Assembly: GCF_000875895.1 (NCBI RefSeq)
Contig: NZ_JXCF01000001.1
Coordinates: 62,001 to 126,000 of the forward strand
DNA length: 64,000 nt
Source: Staphylococcus gallinarum
GTDB lineage: Bacteria; Bacillota; Bacilli; Staphylococcales; Staphylococcaceae
Direction of reading: 5' to 3'
Part shown: in pieces, positions 14,101 through 20,270 of the stretch
Position numbering within the stretch: position 1 is the stretch's first letter
How the letters are laid out: every line of letters starts with the position of its first letter
The notes under the pieces: model-generated
Told to the model about the DNA's origin: nothing
Seen by the model: the letters and a program-made list of their open reading frames with translations, nothing else
Databases searched by the model: none
Made by a program: the position numbers and the translations under genes

Positions 14101-17100
14101 GCTGTTAAATCAATCACCTTATGATTAAACACAATATTTTCATCTAATGGTTTGTCTGTCAGCAATACTGGCGCTGCACTATCTTCTAAAATGTAATTAA
14201 TACGATCGACAGGATAATTTGGATCAACAGGTACGTATGCACCGCCTGCTTTTAAGATACCGAATATACCAACAATCATTTCGATACGTCGATTCGTCAT
14301 GACTGCTACTAATGTGTCTGCACCGACACCTTCATCACGCAATTTATACGCAACTTGGTTTACACGTTCGTTCAATGCTTGATAAGTCAAACTTTCCCCT
14401 TCAAAGGTAAGTGCCACTTTATCAGGTGCTTTGGCCACTTGCTGTTCAAAACGCTCAACAAATGTTTGCGTGTTATTATAAGGCATCTCAGTATCATTAA
14501 AGTCATTAAGAATTAAGTGCTGCTCTTGTTCAGTAATTAATTCTAATTCACTAATTTTATACTCAGGATGCATAGTAATTTCAGCTACAAGTTCCATAAA
14601 GTGTTCCAACATACGTTCAATTGTTTCAGGTTCAAACAACTCTTCAGCATATTCTAACGCCACACTATAACCATCATTGTCATAAATTGTCATACTTAAA
14701 TCGAATTTAGCATTTGTAACTGACGACTCTACTTGTCTTGTAGACCAGTCATCAATTTGGAAGCTTTCGTTTTCAGTGTTTTGTAATGTAAATAACACAT
14801 CAAACAATGGATTACGTGTTAAATCACGCTTTTCTACGATTTCTTCAACTAGTGATTCTAATGGATATTCTTGATTATCAAAGGCTTCTAATGATGTTGT
14901 CTTTACTTCATCTAATAACTGCGTAAATGATTTATTTCGTTCAGGGTTTGAACGCATCGCCAATGTATTAACAAACATTCCGAGCATATTTTCAGTATCT
15001 TTATGCGTACGGCCAGAAATTGGGCTACCTACAACGATGTCTTCTTGACGACTATATTTATGCAATAGCACCATAAATGAAGAAAGTAAGATCATATAAT
15101 CCGTACTACCAGTCTGTTGAGATAATGACTGAATCGCACGTTTAGTTTGTTCCGGCATTTCGAGACTTATCGTCTTACCAGTAAAACTTTGTTGGTTAGG
15201 TCGCCCGTGATCGTATGGTAAATCAAGTACTGGCGCTTCTTCTTCAAATTGTGATAACCAGAACTGACGCTGATCATCCAAGTCTCTTGAACGCATCCAT
15301 TCACTGTAATCTTTATATTGAATAGCTAATTCATCTAATTCACGACCTTTATATAGCGCCGTAAATTCTTTAATAATGATATTGATAGATAAGCCATCCG
15401 AAATTATGTGATGCATATCAAATAGTAATACATAACGTTTTTCATCACATTTCACTACTTTAACTCTTAGTAATGGCGCGTTAGCTAAATCAAATGGTCT
15501 AACAAAATCACTTAATAATTGATCATAATCAGACGTTGCTATTTCTTCATAACCTACTGTAATCTCACCTTGTTTATCTATGATTTGAACCGGCTCACCA
15601 TCAACAGTATCAAAGTGCGTTCTCAACGCTTCGTGACGTTCAACAAGTGCTTGGAATGCGCTTTGTACACGATTAACATCTACATCACCAATAATTTCTA
15701 ACATACTTGCCATATTATAAGCAGTCTGACCTTCAACCATTTCATTCAACACATATAAGCGTTTTTGAGGAGAAGATGTTAGATAATATGGTTTAGTTTC
15801 TGCTTGTGGAATCGTTTGACCTGCAATTTGTGTTTCACCATTCTCAAGTAAACTAGATAATTGTGATGCCGTTGGATTGTCGAAAATAGCCTTCAAAGGC
15901 AAACGTGTAGCTGTCTTACTTTCAATTTCATTGATAACACTAATTGCTTTTAAAGAGTGACCACCAATTTGGAAGAAATTGTCAAAAACACTGACACGTT
16001 CAACATTTAGCACACTACTAAAAATGTCCACAATAGTTTGTTCCATATCATTACGTGGCGCAACATAATCTTTACTGTCCACTTTAATGTCTGGCAATGC
16101 GCGTTTGTTTAACTTTCCGCTTTGAGATACTGGTAATGATTCAACTTGCATAATATATGCAGGAACCATATATTCAGGTAACTGTTTATTCAATTGTGCT
16201 TTGATAGCTTCTATATCAATAGACTCGTCGGATACAATATAAGCGCAAATTGACAATTCTTCATCAACTACTGGCTTTGCTACAACAGCTACATCTGCAA
16301 CAATATTTTGTTGACGTAGTACATTTTCAACTTCTCCGAGCTCAATACGATATCCACGGATTTTAACTTGTTCATCAATACGACCTAAATAAGTAATATT
16401 ACCATCAGTTTCCCATTTGGCTAAATCACCTGTACGATACATCTTACCTTTGCCAAAAGGATTGTCGACAAATTTTTCTGCTGTTAAATCAGGACGATTC
16501 AAATAACCATTTGTCACATTGGTACCAGCAATACATAATTCACCAGCGACACCTATAGCCATCAAGTTGTTACTGTCATTTAAAATGTATGCCTGCGTAT
16601 TTGCTACCGGTTTACCAATTGGAATCATGTCATATTGTGTACCAACCTCACAATCAAAGCTTGTCACATCAATGGTTGCTTCAGTTGGACCATATAAATT
16701 AATAAGTAGCGTATCATTTTTCTCAGCAATCAATTCATTAAATTGATTTACCAATTCTGGTTTTAATGCTTCGCCACTTGCTAAGACATATCTCAAACTT
16801 GAAACCGACGCAGCTTGATTCGATGCTTTAATATAATTAATAAATACACTAAACATTGATGGTACAAAGTGAACCATGGTAGGTTGTGACGATGCAATAA
16901 CAGATACAATTTTTTCAGGATTACCTTCTTCTCCTGATGGTAAAAGTACCGCTTGTGCACCAATCATACCAAAACCGAAGACTTCCCAAACAGACACATC
17001 AAACGTAAACGGTGTCTTAAAGAACACTTTGTCTTCATCTGTAATGTCATATTTATCAATTAACCAGTTCAATCGATTCATGACACTTTCTCCGGGTACA

Positions 17101-18917
17101 AGCACACCTTTAGGTTTACCTGTCGTACCAGATGTGTAAATGACATACATTAGGTTAGAAACATCTGTATTATGCTCTAAATTTTCTGCAGACAACGCTT
17201 CAAATGTTTGTGTTTGAGTAATATCAATTACATTATTGTTATAGACTATTTCAGAACTTAACGGTTGATCAGTTAGCAACACCTTAGCTGCACTATCTTC
17301 CAAAATATAGTTAATACGTTCTGTAGGATAATTAGGATCAATTGGTACATAGGCGCCACCAGCCTTCAGAATGGCATATATCCCTATAATCATTTCAATT
17401 CTTCTATTTGACATAACTGCCACAAGAGAATCGGGCGTTACACCCTCAGCACGTAATTGGCGAGCCATTTGGTTAACTTTGCCATTCAATGCTTCATACG
17501 TTAAACTTTCTCCTTCAAATGTAACTGCAGTCTTGTTAGGATGTTGAGCAACCTGTTGCTCAAATCGTTGAACAAACGTCGTATCATTATTTAGTGCTAA
17601 TGATGTATCATTAAAGTCATTTAAAATCGTTTCTCTTTCTTCACCATTAACCACTTCAATATCTTTAATTTGTGACTCTGGTTGTTCGATTATATGATTT
17701 AATACGTGGAAGATTGTTTCATGTAAATGATAGATACCTTCTTCATCTAAAGCATCTATTTGGAAATCATAATCGATATCCATACCTTCACCATTACTTC
17801 TGTTACTCAAGTTAACACTAAGTGGCGAATTGTTTGTTCCATTATCTAACCATTCATCCGTATAACCCTCTTCGATAAACTCAGCGTCATATTGTGTGTT
17901 TTGGAAAGAAACAAAACAGTCTACTAGACCTTTTTTATTACCACTGTTTTCTACAATATAGTCATATGGATATTTTCTATGCTTTAATAGATTCAAGCTT
18001 TCTCTACGAATTTTTTCAAGGTAATCTTGAACGGTTTGTTCTGGATCTGTATCAACAATCATTGGTAATACACGTGAGAATATTCCAGTTGATGATTTTT
18101 CCTTCTTCGTATTCCTGTTATGTATAAGTAGTCCGACAGAATTGGTTGTAGAAAGTGTGTTCTTGTGTTTGATGATTTGCATAATTGCAGAGAACAAATT
18201 ACTAATACTAACTCCATGCGCCTCACAGTATTGGAAGATACGCTTAGTTTCAGCTTCAGATAATTTCACACTTATTCTCTTACCTATAGCGCTATCTAAC
18301 GTGGATTTATCAAATAAAATGTTGTCTTCGAAATTTTCTAACTTTTCTAACCAGAAAGCCTTGTCTTTATTAAAACGGTTTGTCGTTTCATATTTATCTT
18401 CTGATTCTATTGCCTCAAAATAAGTAGCCCCAATATCTTCTTCAGATACAGATTTACCTAATAACTTTTTAATTAAATTATTTACAACAATCGTTACACC
18501 CCATGCGTCACTAATTAAATGATGTTGCAATAGGAAGATACCATAATATCCTTCAGGATACTTAAATACTACTGTCTTATATAATTTATCATCAAGATTA
18601 AAGATATTAGTGCTAGCTGTTTCTTTAATCCACTTTTCGTAACCTTCTTGATCTTGATAAAAATCAACAAATTCAAAATCTTCGTGTTCATAGTCTACTA
18701 CATATTGTTTGTAAACACCGTCTTCTTTCGTAATTCTAATACGCAACGTATCATGTTGCTTCACTATCTCGTTGAAGGCTTCATTAATCTCATCATATGA
18801 TACGTCATTTTTCATATGTACTACACCAGCGATGTTACTAATACTTGTATTCTCATAATATTGTTCAATCTGTAATATTTCTTTTTGTGCATAAGATAAT
18901 AATTTTGTTTCAGTCAA
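2118..18917 (-). CDS. five-module NRPS with lipid-starter C domain and terminal reductase
   Basis: This 5599-residue cytosolic assembly line has the order C-A-T five times, then a reductase. Condensation motifs lie near residues 132 (HHLISDA), 1170, 2208, 3247 and 4285 (HHxxxDG). Adenylation cores (FDVSVWE or FDVSIWE) lie near 640, 1680, 2717, 3756 and 4795. Carrier serines lie near 988, 2026, 3065, 4103 and 5141; the last sits in GGDSIK, the others in GGHSL. The reductase has GATGFFG (about 5237) and YLDGK as YxxxK (about 5398). There is no epimerase, methylase or thioesterase domain. Pocket residues by hand alignment to EntF are DVWHLSLID, DVWHLSFID, DVWHFSLVE, DVWHLSLIE and DVWHPSLIE, all serine-like. 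The first C domain resembles the SrfAA starter (TSISNIAG, RFNKDKAFW, LKHRKYPY), suggesting N-acylation. Release would be reductive, to an aldehyde or alcohol. The start is TTG behind AGGAGG at 9 bases. It is not the two-module aureusimine synthetase. Confidence 0.95.
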   Translation of the reverse strand: MTETKLLSYAQKEILQIEQYYENTSISNIAGVVHMKNDVSYDEINEAFNEIVKQHDTLRIRITKEDGVYKQYVVDYEHEDFEFVDFYQDQEGYEKWIKETASTNIFNLDDKLYKTVVFKYPEGYYGIFLLQHHLISDAWGVTIVVNNLIKKLLGKSVSEEDIGATYFEAIESEDKYETTNRFNKDKAFWLEKLENFEDNILFDKSTLDSAIGKRISVKLSEAETKRIFQYCEAHGVSISNLFSAIMQIIKHKNTLSTTNSVGLLIHNRNTKKEKSSTGIFSRVLPMIVDTDPEQTVQDYLEKIRRESLNLLKHRKYPYDYIVENSGNKKGLVDCFVSFQNTQYDAEFIEEGYTDEWLDNGTNNSPLSVNLSNRSNGEGMDIDYDFQIDALDEEGIYHLHETIFHVLNHIIEQPESQIKDIEVVNGEERETILNDFNDTSLALNNDTTFVQRFEQQVAQHPNKTAVTFEGESLTYEALNGKVNQMARQLRAEGVTPDSLVAVMSNRRIEMIIGIYAILKAGGAYVPIDPNYPTERINYILEDSAAKVLLTDQPLSSEIVYNNNVIDITQTQTFEALSAENLEHNTDVSNLMYVIYTSGTTGKPKGVLVPGESVMNRLNWLIDKYDITDEDKVFFKTPFTFDVSVWEVFGFGMIGAQAVLLPSGEEGNPEKIVSVIASSQPTMVHFVPSMFSVFINYIKASNQAASVSSLRYVLASGEALKPELVNQFNELIAEKNDTLLINLYGPTEATIDVTSFDCEVGTQYDMIPIGKPVANTQAYILNDSNNLMAIGVAGELCIAGTNVTNGYLNRPDLTAEKFVDNPFGKGKMYRTGDLAKWETDGNITYLGRIDEQVKIRGYRIELGEVENVLRQQNIVADVAVVAKPVVDEELSICAYIVSDESIDIEAIKAQLNKQLPEYMVPAYIMQVESLPVSQSGKLNKRALPDIKVDSKDYVAPRNDMEQTIVDIFSSVLNVERVSVFDNFFQIGGHSLKAISVINEIESKTATRLPLKAIFDNPTASQLSSLLENGETQIAGQTIPQAETKPYYLTSSPQKRLYVLNEMVEGQTAYNMASMLEIIGDVDVNRVQSAFQALVERHEALRTHFDTVDGEPVQIIDKQGEITVGYEEIATSDYDQLLSDFVRPFDLANAPLLRVKVVKCDEKRYVLLFDMHHIISDGLSINIIIKEFTALYKGRELDELAIQYKDYSEWMRSRDLDDQRQFWLSQFEEEAPVLDLPYDHGRPNQQSFTGKTISLEMPEQTKRAIQSLSQQTGSTDYMILLSSFMVLLHKYSRQEDIVVGSPISGRTHKDTENMLGMFVNTLAMRSNPERNKSFTQLLDEVKTTSLEAFDNQEYPLESLVEEIVEKRDLTRNPLFDVLFTLQNTENESFQIDDWSTRQVESSVTNAKFDLSMTIYDNDGYSVALEYAEELFEPETIERMLEHFMELVAEITMHPEYKISELELITEQEQHLILNDFNDTEMPYNNTQTFVERFEQQVAKAPDKVALTFEGESLTYQALNERVNQVAYKLRDEGVGADTLVAVMTNRRIEMIVGIFGILKAGGAYVPVDPNYPVDRINYILEDSAAPVLLTDKPLDENIVFNHKVIDLTADKSIWSLPTDNLQHNTDVSNLMYVIYTSGTTGRPKGVLVPGESVMNRLNWIIETYGITSEDTISFKTPFTFDVSVWEVFGFAMIGAQAALLPSGEEGNPEKIMSLIHNNKATMVHFVPSMFSVFINFIKATDQAHLISSLRYVLASGEALKPELVNQFNEHIGTKNNTLLLNFYGPTETTIDVTSFDCVADVQYDAIPIGKPIANTQAYILDADNHLMGIGVAGELCIAGTNVTNGYLNRPELTAEKFVDNPFGEGKMYRTGDLTRWNADGNIAYLGRIDEQVKIRGYRIELGEIDSVLRQNTDLLDVAVVTKPMLDGELSICAYVVSEQNVDLEAIKLELSHKLPDYMVPSYMMQIEDIPVTQSGKLNRKALPEIKVESKAYVAPTTEMETMLVAIYEDVLNLKQVSITDNFFEIGGHSLRAIGIINQIESRIGTRLPLKIIFESPTILQLAKTVEQYAVDASTQSIPQAEQQPYYLTSSPQKRLYVLNEMVDGQTAYNMPSMLEIKGNVDVARVQDAFQTIVDRHEALRTHFETKDGEPVQVINDSASVVVDYDEVTTDDYERILSDFVQPFDLSKAPLIRVSIVKVSEQRFILLFDMHHIVSDGFSINLIIKEFTALYHGQAVEPLDVQYKDYSEWMRSRDLDSQRQFWLSQFEHEAPVLDLPYDHSRPNQQSFTGKTVTVDMPTSVQHHIQQLTQATGSTDYMVLLSSFMVLLHKYSRQEDIVVGSPISGRTHRDTENMIGMFVNTLPMRAYPESEKSFAQFLSEVKDQSLNAFDNQEYPLEALVDEIVETRDLTRNPLFDVLFTLQNNEKNSLEISDWSVEEKEASYTNAKFDLSMTIHENDGYKVSLEYAEELFDKDTVERMLNHFIEVIANATQQPEQLISDIDIITTAETELILNQFNDTDQPLDNTVTLVERFEQHAAQSPDKVAITFEGETLTYKALNERANQVAYQLRNEGVKPNDLVGIMSQRRLEMMIGIYGILKAGGAYVPLDPNHPHERTNFILEDSNPRVLLTDENISYGIKYEKEIIKLTNNSFLDSLPTDNLAHVTDETNLMYIIYTSGTTGKPKGVMVPYSSVMNRLNWMVDYFELGSTDKILFKTPFTFDVSIWEVFGWAVMGGEIIMLRSGEESNPEKIASVIDAYNITMAHFVPSMLSVFIDFIKTTHRQDDIVSLNHVFTSGETLKVDYVNQFNHLLGGPNQTLLYNLYGPTETTVEVTYYPVFAGQTYTEVPIGRPIANSQGYVLNEDNNLLGIGVPGELCIGGANVTQGYLNRPDLTAEKYVDNPFGSGKMYRTGDLVKWRKDGQLEYLGRIDEQVKIRGYRIELGEIESLIAQIDAVSEAAVVTKAPQGSDEAMIAAYLVSDRTIDFDVVRAVLSKKLPEYMIPTYMTQIEQLPVTANGKLDKKGLPDIELEAKAYVEPRDEMEETIATIFGNVLNIERVGATDNFFEIGGHSLRAISVINELESQLSVRVPLKTIFENSTVAQLARAIENEATASSTQEIPLAETKTHYLASSPQKRLYVLNEMMDGQTSYNMPSMLEIRGTVDVERVQNAFQKLVNRHEALRTHFDTVEGEPVQIVEDKVQINVEYEVAYTEDYEPLLNAFIRPFNLEQAPLLRVKVVKCAEQRYVLLFDMHHIISDGFSINLIIKEFTELYHNQTLEPLNVQYKDYSEWMHTRDLNEQREFWLSQFKDEAPVLDLPYDYSRTNHQSYTGESVNVSISEATRNAIQQLAQDTGATDYMILLSSFMVLLHKYSRQEDIVVGSPISGRTHKETEQMLGMFVNTLAMRAYPERDKSFKQLLEEVKATSLQAFDNQEYPLEELVDEIVETRDLTRNPLFDVLFTLQNNEKESLQIDDWSVEHKEPSTTNAKFDLSMTIFDDNGYSIALEFAQELFDRDTVERMLAHYVEILEHSVQQPEQNISHLEMITQQEQDIIFNEFNNTDVPLNNTKTFLERFEAQVAKTPKQTAITYEGVSLTYQALNAKANQLANYLRVEGIVPDAPVGLLTNRSLEMMIGIYGILKAGGAYVPIDPNYPSDRINYILGDSQPSVLLTDQALDESIEFDNKVVDLTEDTMIATQATDNLEPVTTVDNLMYIIYTSGTTGKPKGVMVPYKGVMNRLNWMIDKYHISSEDTILFKTPFTFDVSVWEIFGFAMIGGQAVLLPSGEESNPEKITDLLEQHQISMVHFVPSMLGVFIDFIKSTNKVENIATVNYVLASGEALKPEQVNQFNAIIGKQNDSLLIDLYGPTEASIEVIYYPCTADQTYDTIPIGKPIANIQAYIMNEDNNLMGIGVPGELCIGGVGVTKGYLNRPDLTAEKFIDNPFGEGKLYRTGDLAKWSANGNVEYLGRIDEQVKIRGYRIELGEIESLLGQIDYISDVAVVAKPMAGEELAICAYLVSDKAVDNDDVKAILSQKLPDYMVPSYMMQIDQLPVTSNGKLDKKKLPEIKVESKAYVAPTNDTEAMLAAIYEANLNIDQVSIHDNFFEIGGHSLKAIGIINKIEATNGVRLPLKAMFENPTIAQLAKVVDEHANETTAQHIPVAAEQPYYTTSSPQKRLYVLNEMVKGQTAYNMPSMLEIQGEVDPERVQNVFQTLIERHETLRTHFETIDGEPVQVINDSAEINVEYAEISTDHYETLLDDFVQPFDLSQAPLLKVKIVKVAESRYVLLFDIHHVISDGFSINLIIKEFTALYHDQTLEELKVQYKDYSEWMSTRDLSEQREFWLSQFKEEAPVLDLPYDFTRPKSQSFTGKTVSAQIPAETRHAINRLTQKTGCTDFMILLSSFMVLLHKYSRQEDVVVGSSIAGRTHQDTENIVGMFVNTLPMRAYPESNKSFKQLLNEVKDVSLKAYDHQEYPLEELVDEIVEKRDLTRNPLFDVLFTLQNNEKESLDIEDWIVEPKEATNINAKFDLNMMIEDDGDYKVSIEYGAELFEHQTVERMLAHYIELLANVVQQPEHNIGDINMATADERTLILGEFNNTRETLDNRRIFMDHFEAQVEQTPNRTAIVYEGESLTYQELNDKANQLAYKLRAEGVKPNMVVGMLTQRSLEMMIGIYGILKAGGAYVPIDPHNPTDRINYMLNDSQPKILLTDATLDEQIEYEGHIINLADKSELEHLPTENLPSVVTADDLMYIIYTSGTTGNPKGVIVSYEGVMNRINWMIKEFDINSEDKVLFKTLYTFDVSVWEIFGFAMVGAQLVLLPSGEEGNPDKLATMIQEHEITMVHFVPSMLGVFIDYIKSTNRMDDIASINYIPSSGEALKPEQVNRFNDLLGRPNNSLLIDLYGPTEASIEVVCNPLYPSETYDIIPIGRPISNVQIYILNEKNNLMGIGVPGELCIGGIAVTHGYLNRPGLTEQQFIDNPFGEGKLYRSGDLAKWRADGELEYIGRIDEQVKIRGYRIELGEIASHLRRIDGISDVGVIVRQMVGDDLSICAYLVSDQEISFSDIKAELGKKVPDYMVPAYMMQIEQLPLTANGKLNKRALPEIEVESKTYVEPRNATEATIVEAVKHVLNVEQVGVYDNFFEIGGDSIKAIKLTSELSKTYNISIKDLFELQTIERISEALDDSADTNLLTKLASLKEFNLEQPHQFSNDFIQEIESYKENSAANYEVIDVEAVKSNKNVLLTGATGFFGIYLLNNLLEDTDFDIYVMVRSNKEITGETKLHNNWVYYFESQIDESFANRIHIVEGNIESPQLGMGESTYAALSEEIDLIVNAAANVNHFATKDASYGANVGGIEQIIQFAQDGKAKEIHHMSTISIASGKVEDKAQLTFSEYDVDIGQKPNNVYLDGKIEAEKILIDSRKQGVETNIYRLGNLQCDSRTGLFQKNEENNAFYSVIKSFKKLEKFPDLPDDSLEFTPVDQAAEACSTLIKNNQLTNEIHHIYNTHHLTLTQLMNVYNQHDYHIENIQWNDFMDFLMECIEQGIKSDEINDFLLHTGILDNNMFNKSHFEVLDFKTNYILEKLNFEWKPTDNEILSKMISHPKNNF
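3497..15956 (-). repeat. tandem ~3.1-kb module repeats inside the NRPS gene
   Basis: The codons for the five carrier-domain serines lie at about 15955, 12841, 9724, 6610 and 3496, so successive modules repeat every 3113-3116 bases. Long stretches are nearly identical between modules (for example YKDYSEWM and QEDIVVGSPISGRTH). Modules 1 and 2 share adenylation features (TSFDC, D at the last pocket position), and modules 3-5 share others (YYP or NP, E at that position). This suggests growth by internal duplication. Confidence 0.9.
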
Positions 18918-19167
18918 TGCAGCGAACCTCCTATCAATCTACAGTAAAAAAATATAATAATATTATTCTATTTTATAACCAATCGTATAATATTTATTAT
19001 AAGTTACAGTTACATAAATTAATTCCCATTTATACTCTTTCTAAACATTTTAAAGTTTATTTTTGTAATATTTTTATAGAGCAATTTTGTGCTTAAAATT
19101 TAAATACAAAAATATTTTATTAATATTTTACTTTTAATGTATCAAGGGCTTTTGTGTAAGGTGAAAC

Positions 19168-19197
19168 TTTATATAATTTTTATAGGAGTTCTATCAA
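19168..19197 (-). promoter_or_regulatory. possible NRPS promoter
   Basis: On the minus strand TTGATA (19192-19197) is followed after 18 bases by TATAAA (19168-19173). This would give the synthetase mRNA a leader of about 240 bases. A second TTGATA at 19140-19145 has a poorer -10. The whole 18.92-19.27 kb gap is very AT-rich, so chance matches are likely. I see no gene in the gap. Confidence 0.3.
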
Positions 19198-19272
19198 ATG
19201 ATAATGACCGATTTATGATAGTGGTTAGAGTGCGTAAGGCATCGCATTCCACTTGGCGATATAAAATTGCAT

Positions 19273-19303
19273 AAAAAAATACACCCTCATCTCTGAAGGT
19301 GTA
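19273..19303 (-). terminator. ssb terminator
   Basis: On the minus strand TACACC and GGTGTA arms enclose a short inner stem and are followed by seven T. This ends the rpsF-ssb transcript about 110 bases after ssb. In the usual staphylococcal order transcription would continue into rpsR here. Confidence 0.85.
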
Positions 19304-19344
19304 CTTCTTTATTGCATTATTATTCACACATTTCACACACACAT

Positions 19345-19380
19345 ATTTAATGCAATTCACACATATTATGATTAATCTTT
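19345..19380. repeat. inverted repeat IR-R at right edge of NRPS island
   Basis: This is the plus-strand partner of the minus strand at 517-552. Matching blocks are the 11-base ATTTAATGCAA, TCACACATATTAT and AATCTTT. It sits in the ssb 3' untranslated region, among four further TTCACAC-type repeats (starting near 19322, 19331, 19356 and 19397). If the island was inserted as a unit, this is the best candidate for its right boundary. Confidence 0.7.
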
Positions 19381-19415
19381 AAATCTACATTTCGTATTCA
19401 CACAATACTTGTAGA

Positions 19416-19931
19416 TTAGAACGGTAAATCATCATCACTAATGTCAATCGGACCATTTGCATTTGCAAATGGATTATCTGATTGTCCATTGTTATTTGAT
19501 GGGTTGTTGTTATTTTGATAAGACGTGTTTTGTCCAGATTGTTGTCCACCAAAACCTTGGCCATAGTCTTGGAAATTGTTATTTCCATCCTGTTGTTGAC
19601 GTTGGTTTTGTCCTTTAGGTTCAAGGAATTGAACGCTATCACAAACAACTTCTGTTACAAAAATACGACGTCCTTCTTGGTTTTCATAGCTACGTGATTG
19701 AATGCGACCGTCAACGCCAGCTAAACTACCTTTTGAAAGATAATTATTTACATTCTCTGCTTGCTTTCTGAAAACAACACAGTTAATGAAATCAGCTTCG
19801 CGTTCCCCTTGCGCATTTGTAAACGTACGATTTACCGCTAGGGTAAAAGTCGCAACACTCACGCCTGAGGGTGTTGTTCTATATTCTGGATCTTTAGTTA
19901 AACGACCGACTAAAACAACTCTATTTATCAT
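19416..19931 (-). CDS. ssb: single-stranded DNA-binding protein
   Basis: This 171-residue SSB has an N-terminal OB fold ([18 protein letters not shown], residues 1 to about 105), a Q/N/G-rich linker and the acidic tip DISDDDLPF that docks partner proteins. It coats single-stranded DNA in replication, recombination and repair. It starts 18 bases after rpsF behind a GGGGG-type ribosome site and is co-transcribed with it. Length and tail are intact, so the neighbouring insertion did not damage the gene. Confidence 0.98.
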   Translation of the reverse strand: MINRVVLVGRLTKDPEYRTTPSGVSVATFTLAVNRTFTNAQGEREADFINCVVFRKQAENVNNYLSKGSLAGVDGRIQSRSYENQEGRRIFVTEVVCDSVQFLEPKGQNQRQQQDGNNNFQDYGQGFGGQQSGQNTSYQNNNNPSNNNGQSDNPFANANGPIDISDDDLPF

Positions 19932-19949
19932 TTAAGCGACCCCCATTAA

Positions 19950-20255
19950 TTATTTTCTTGTTTTATCTTCGTCTTCACGAATAACGATAAAACGGATGAT
20001 GTCATCATTGATTTTAGCTAAACGTTGGAATTCGTCAGTAGCTTCGTTATTTTCAGTTTGGATACGTACGATATTGTAGTAACCTTCTGTGAAATCATTG
20101 ATTTCATAAGCTAAACGACGTTTGCCCCAATCTTTAGTTTCTAAAACCTCTGATCCGTTAGTTGCTAAAATTCCGTTGAAACGTTCAACGACAGCTTTCT
20201 TAGCATCTTCTTGAATGTTTGGACGAACGATATACATAACTTCATATGTTCTCAT
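19950..20255 (-). CDS. rpsF: 30S ribosomal protein bS6
   Basis: This 101-residue protein has the S6 pattern [13 protein letters not shown], then [20 protein letters not shown] and an acidic/basic C-terminal tail. S6 forms a complex with S18 on the small-subunit platform. AGGAGG precedes the ATG by 12 bases and is partly held in the leader hairpin described separately. It is the first gene of the rpsF-ssb transcript. Confidence 0.98.
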   Translation of the reverse strand: MRTYEVMYIVRPNIQEDAKKAVVERFNGILATNGSEVLETKDWGKRRLAYEINDFTEGYYNIVRIQTENNEATDEFQRLAKINDDIIRFIVIREDEDKTRK

Positions 20256-20270
20256 TTTATAATTGCACCT

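Noticed and set aside
3376..18423. Many plus-strand reading frames of 60-110 codons across the NRPS gene
   Set aside because: They are antisense shadows of the repetitive synthetase modules, recur at module positions, and lack ribosome sites.
2118..18917. Aureusimine (AusA) or lugdunin synthetase
   Set aside because: AusA has two modules and lugdunin is spread over several genes; this is one gene with five modules, a starter C domain and different pocket codes.
19169..19360. 63-codon minus-strand frame downstream of ssb
   Set aside because: It runs through the ssb terminator hairpin and has no ribosome site.
418..19415. NRPS island as a transposon or integrative element
   Set aside because: No transposase, integrase, target duplication or tRNA site is visible; only the inverted repeats point that way, so I report them without naming an element.
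19385..19697. Frames overlapping ssb on both strands
   Set aside because: They lie in the Q/N-rich linker of ssb in other frames; ssb itself is clearly the real gene.
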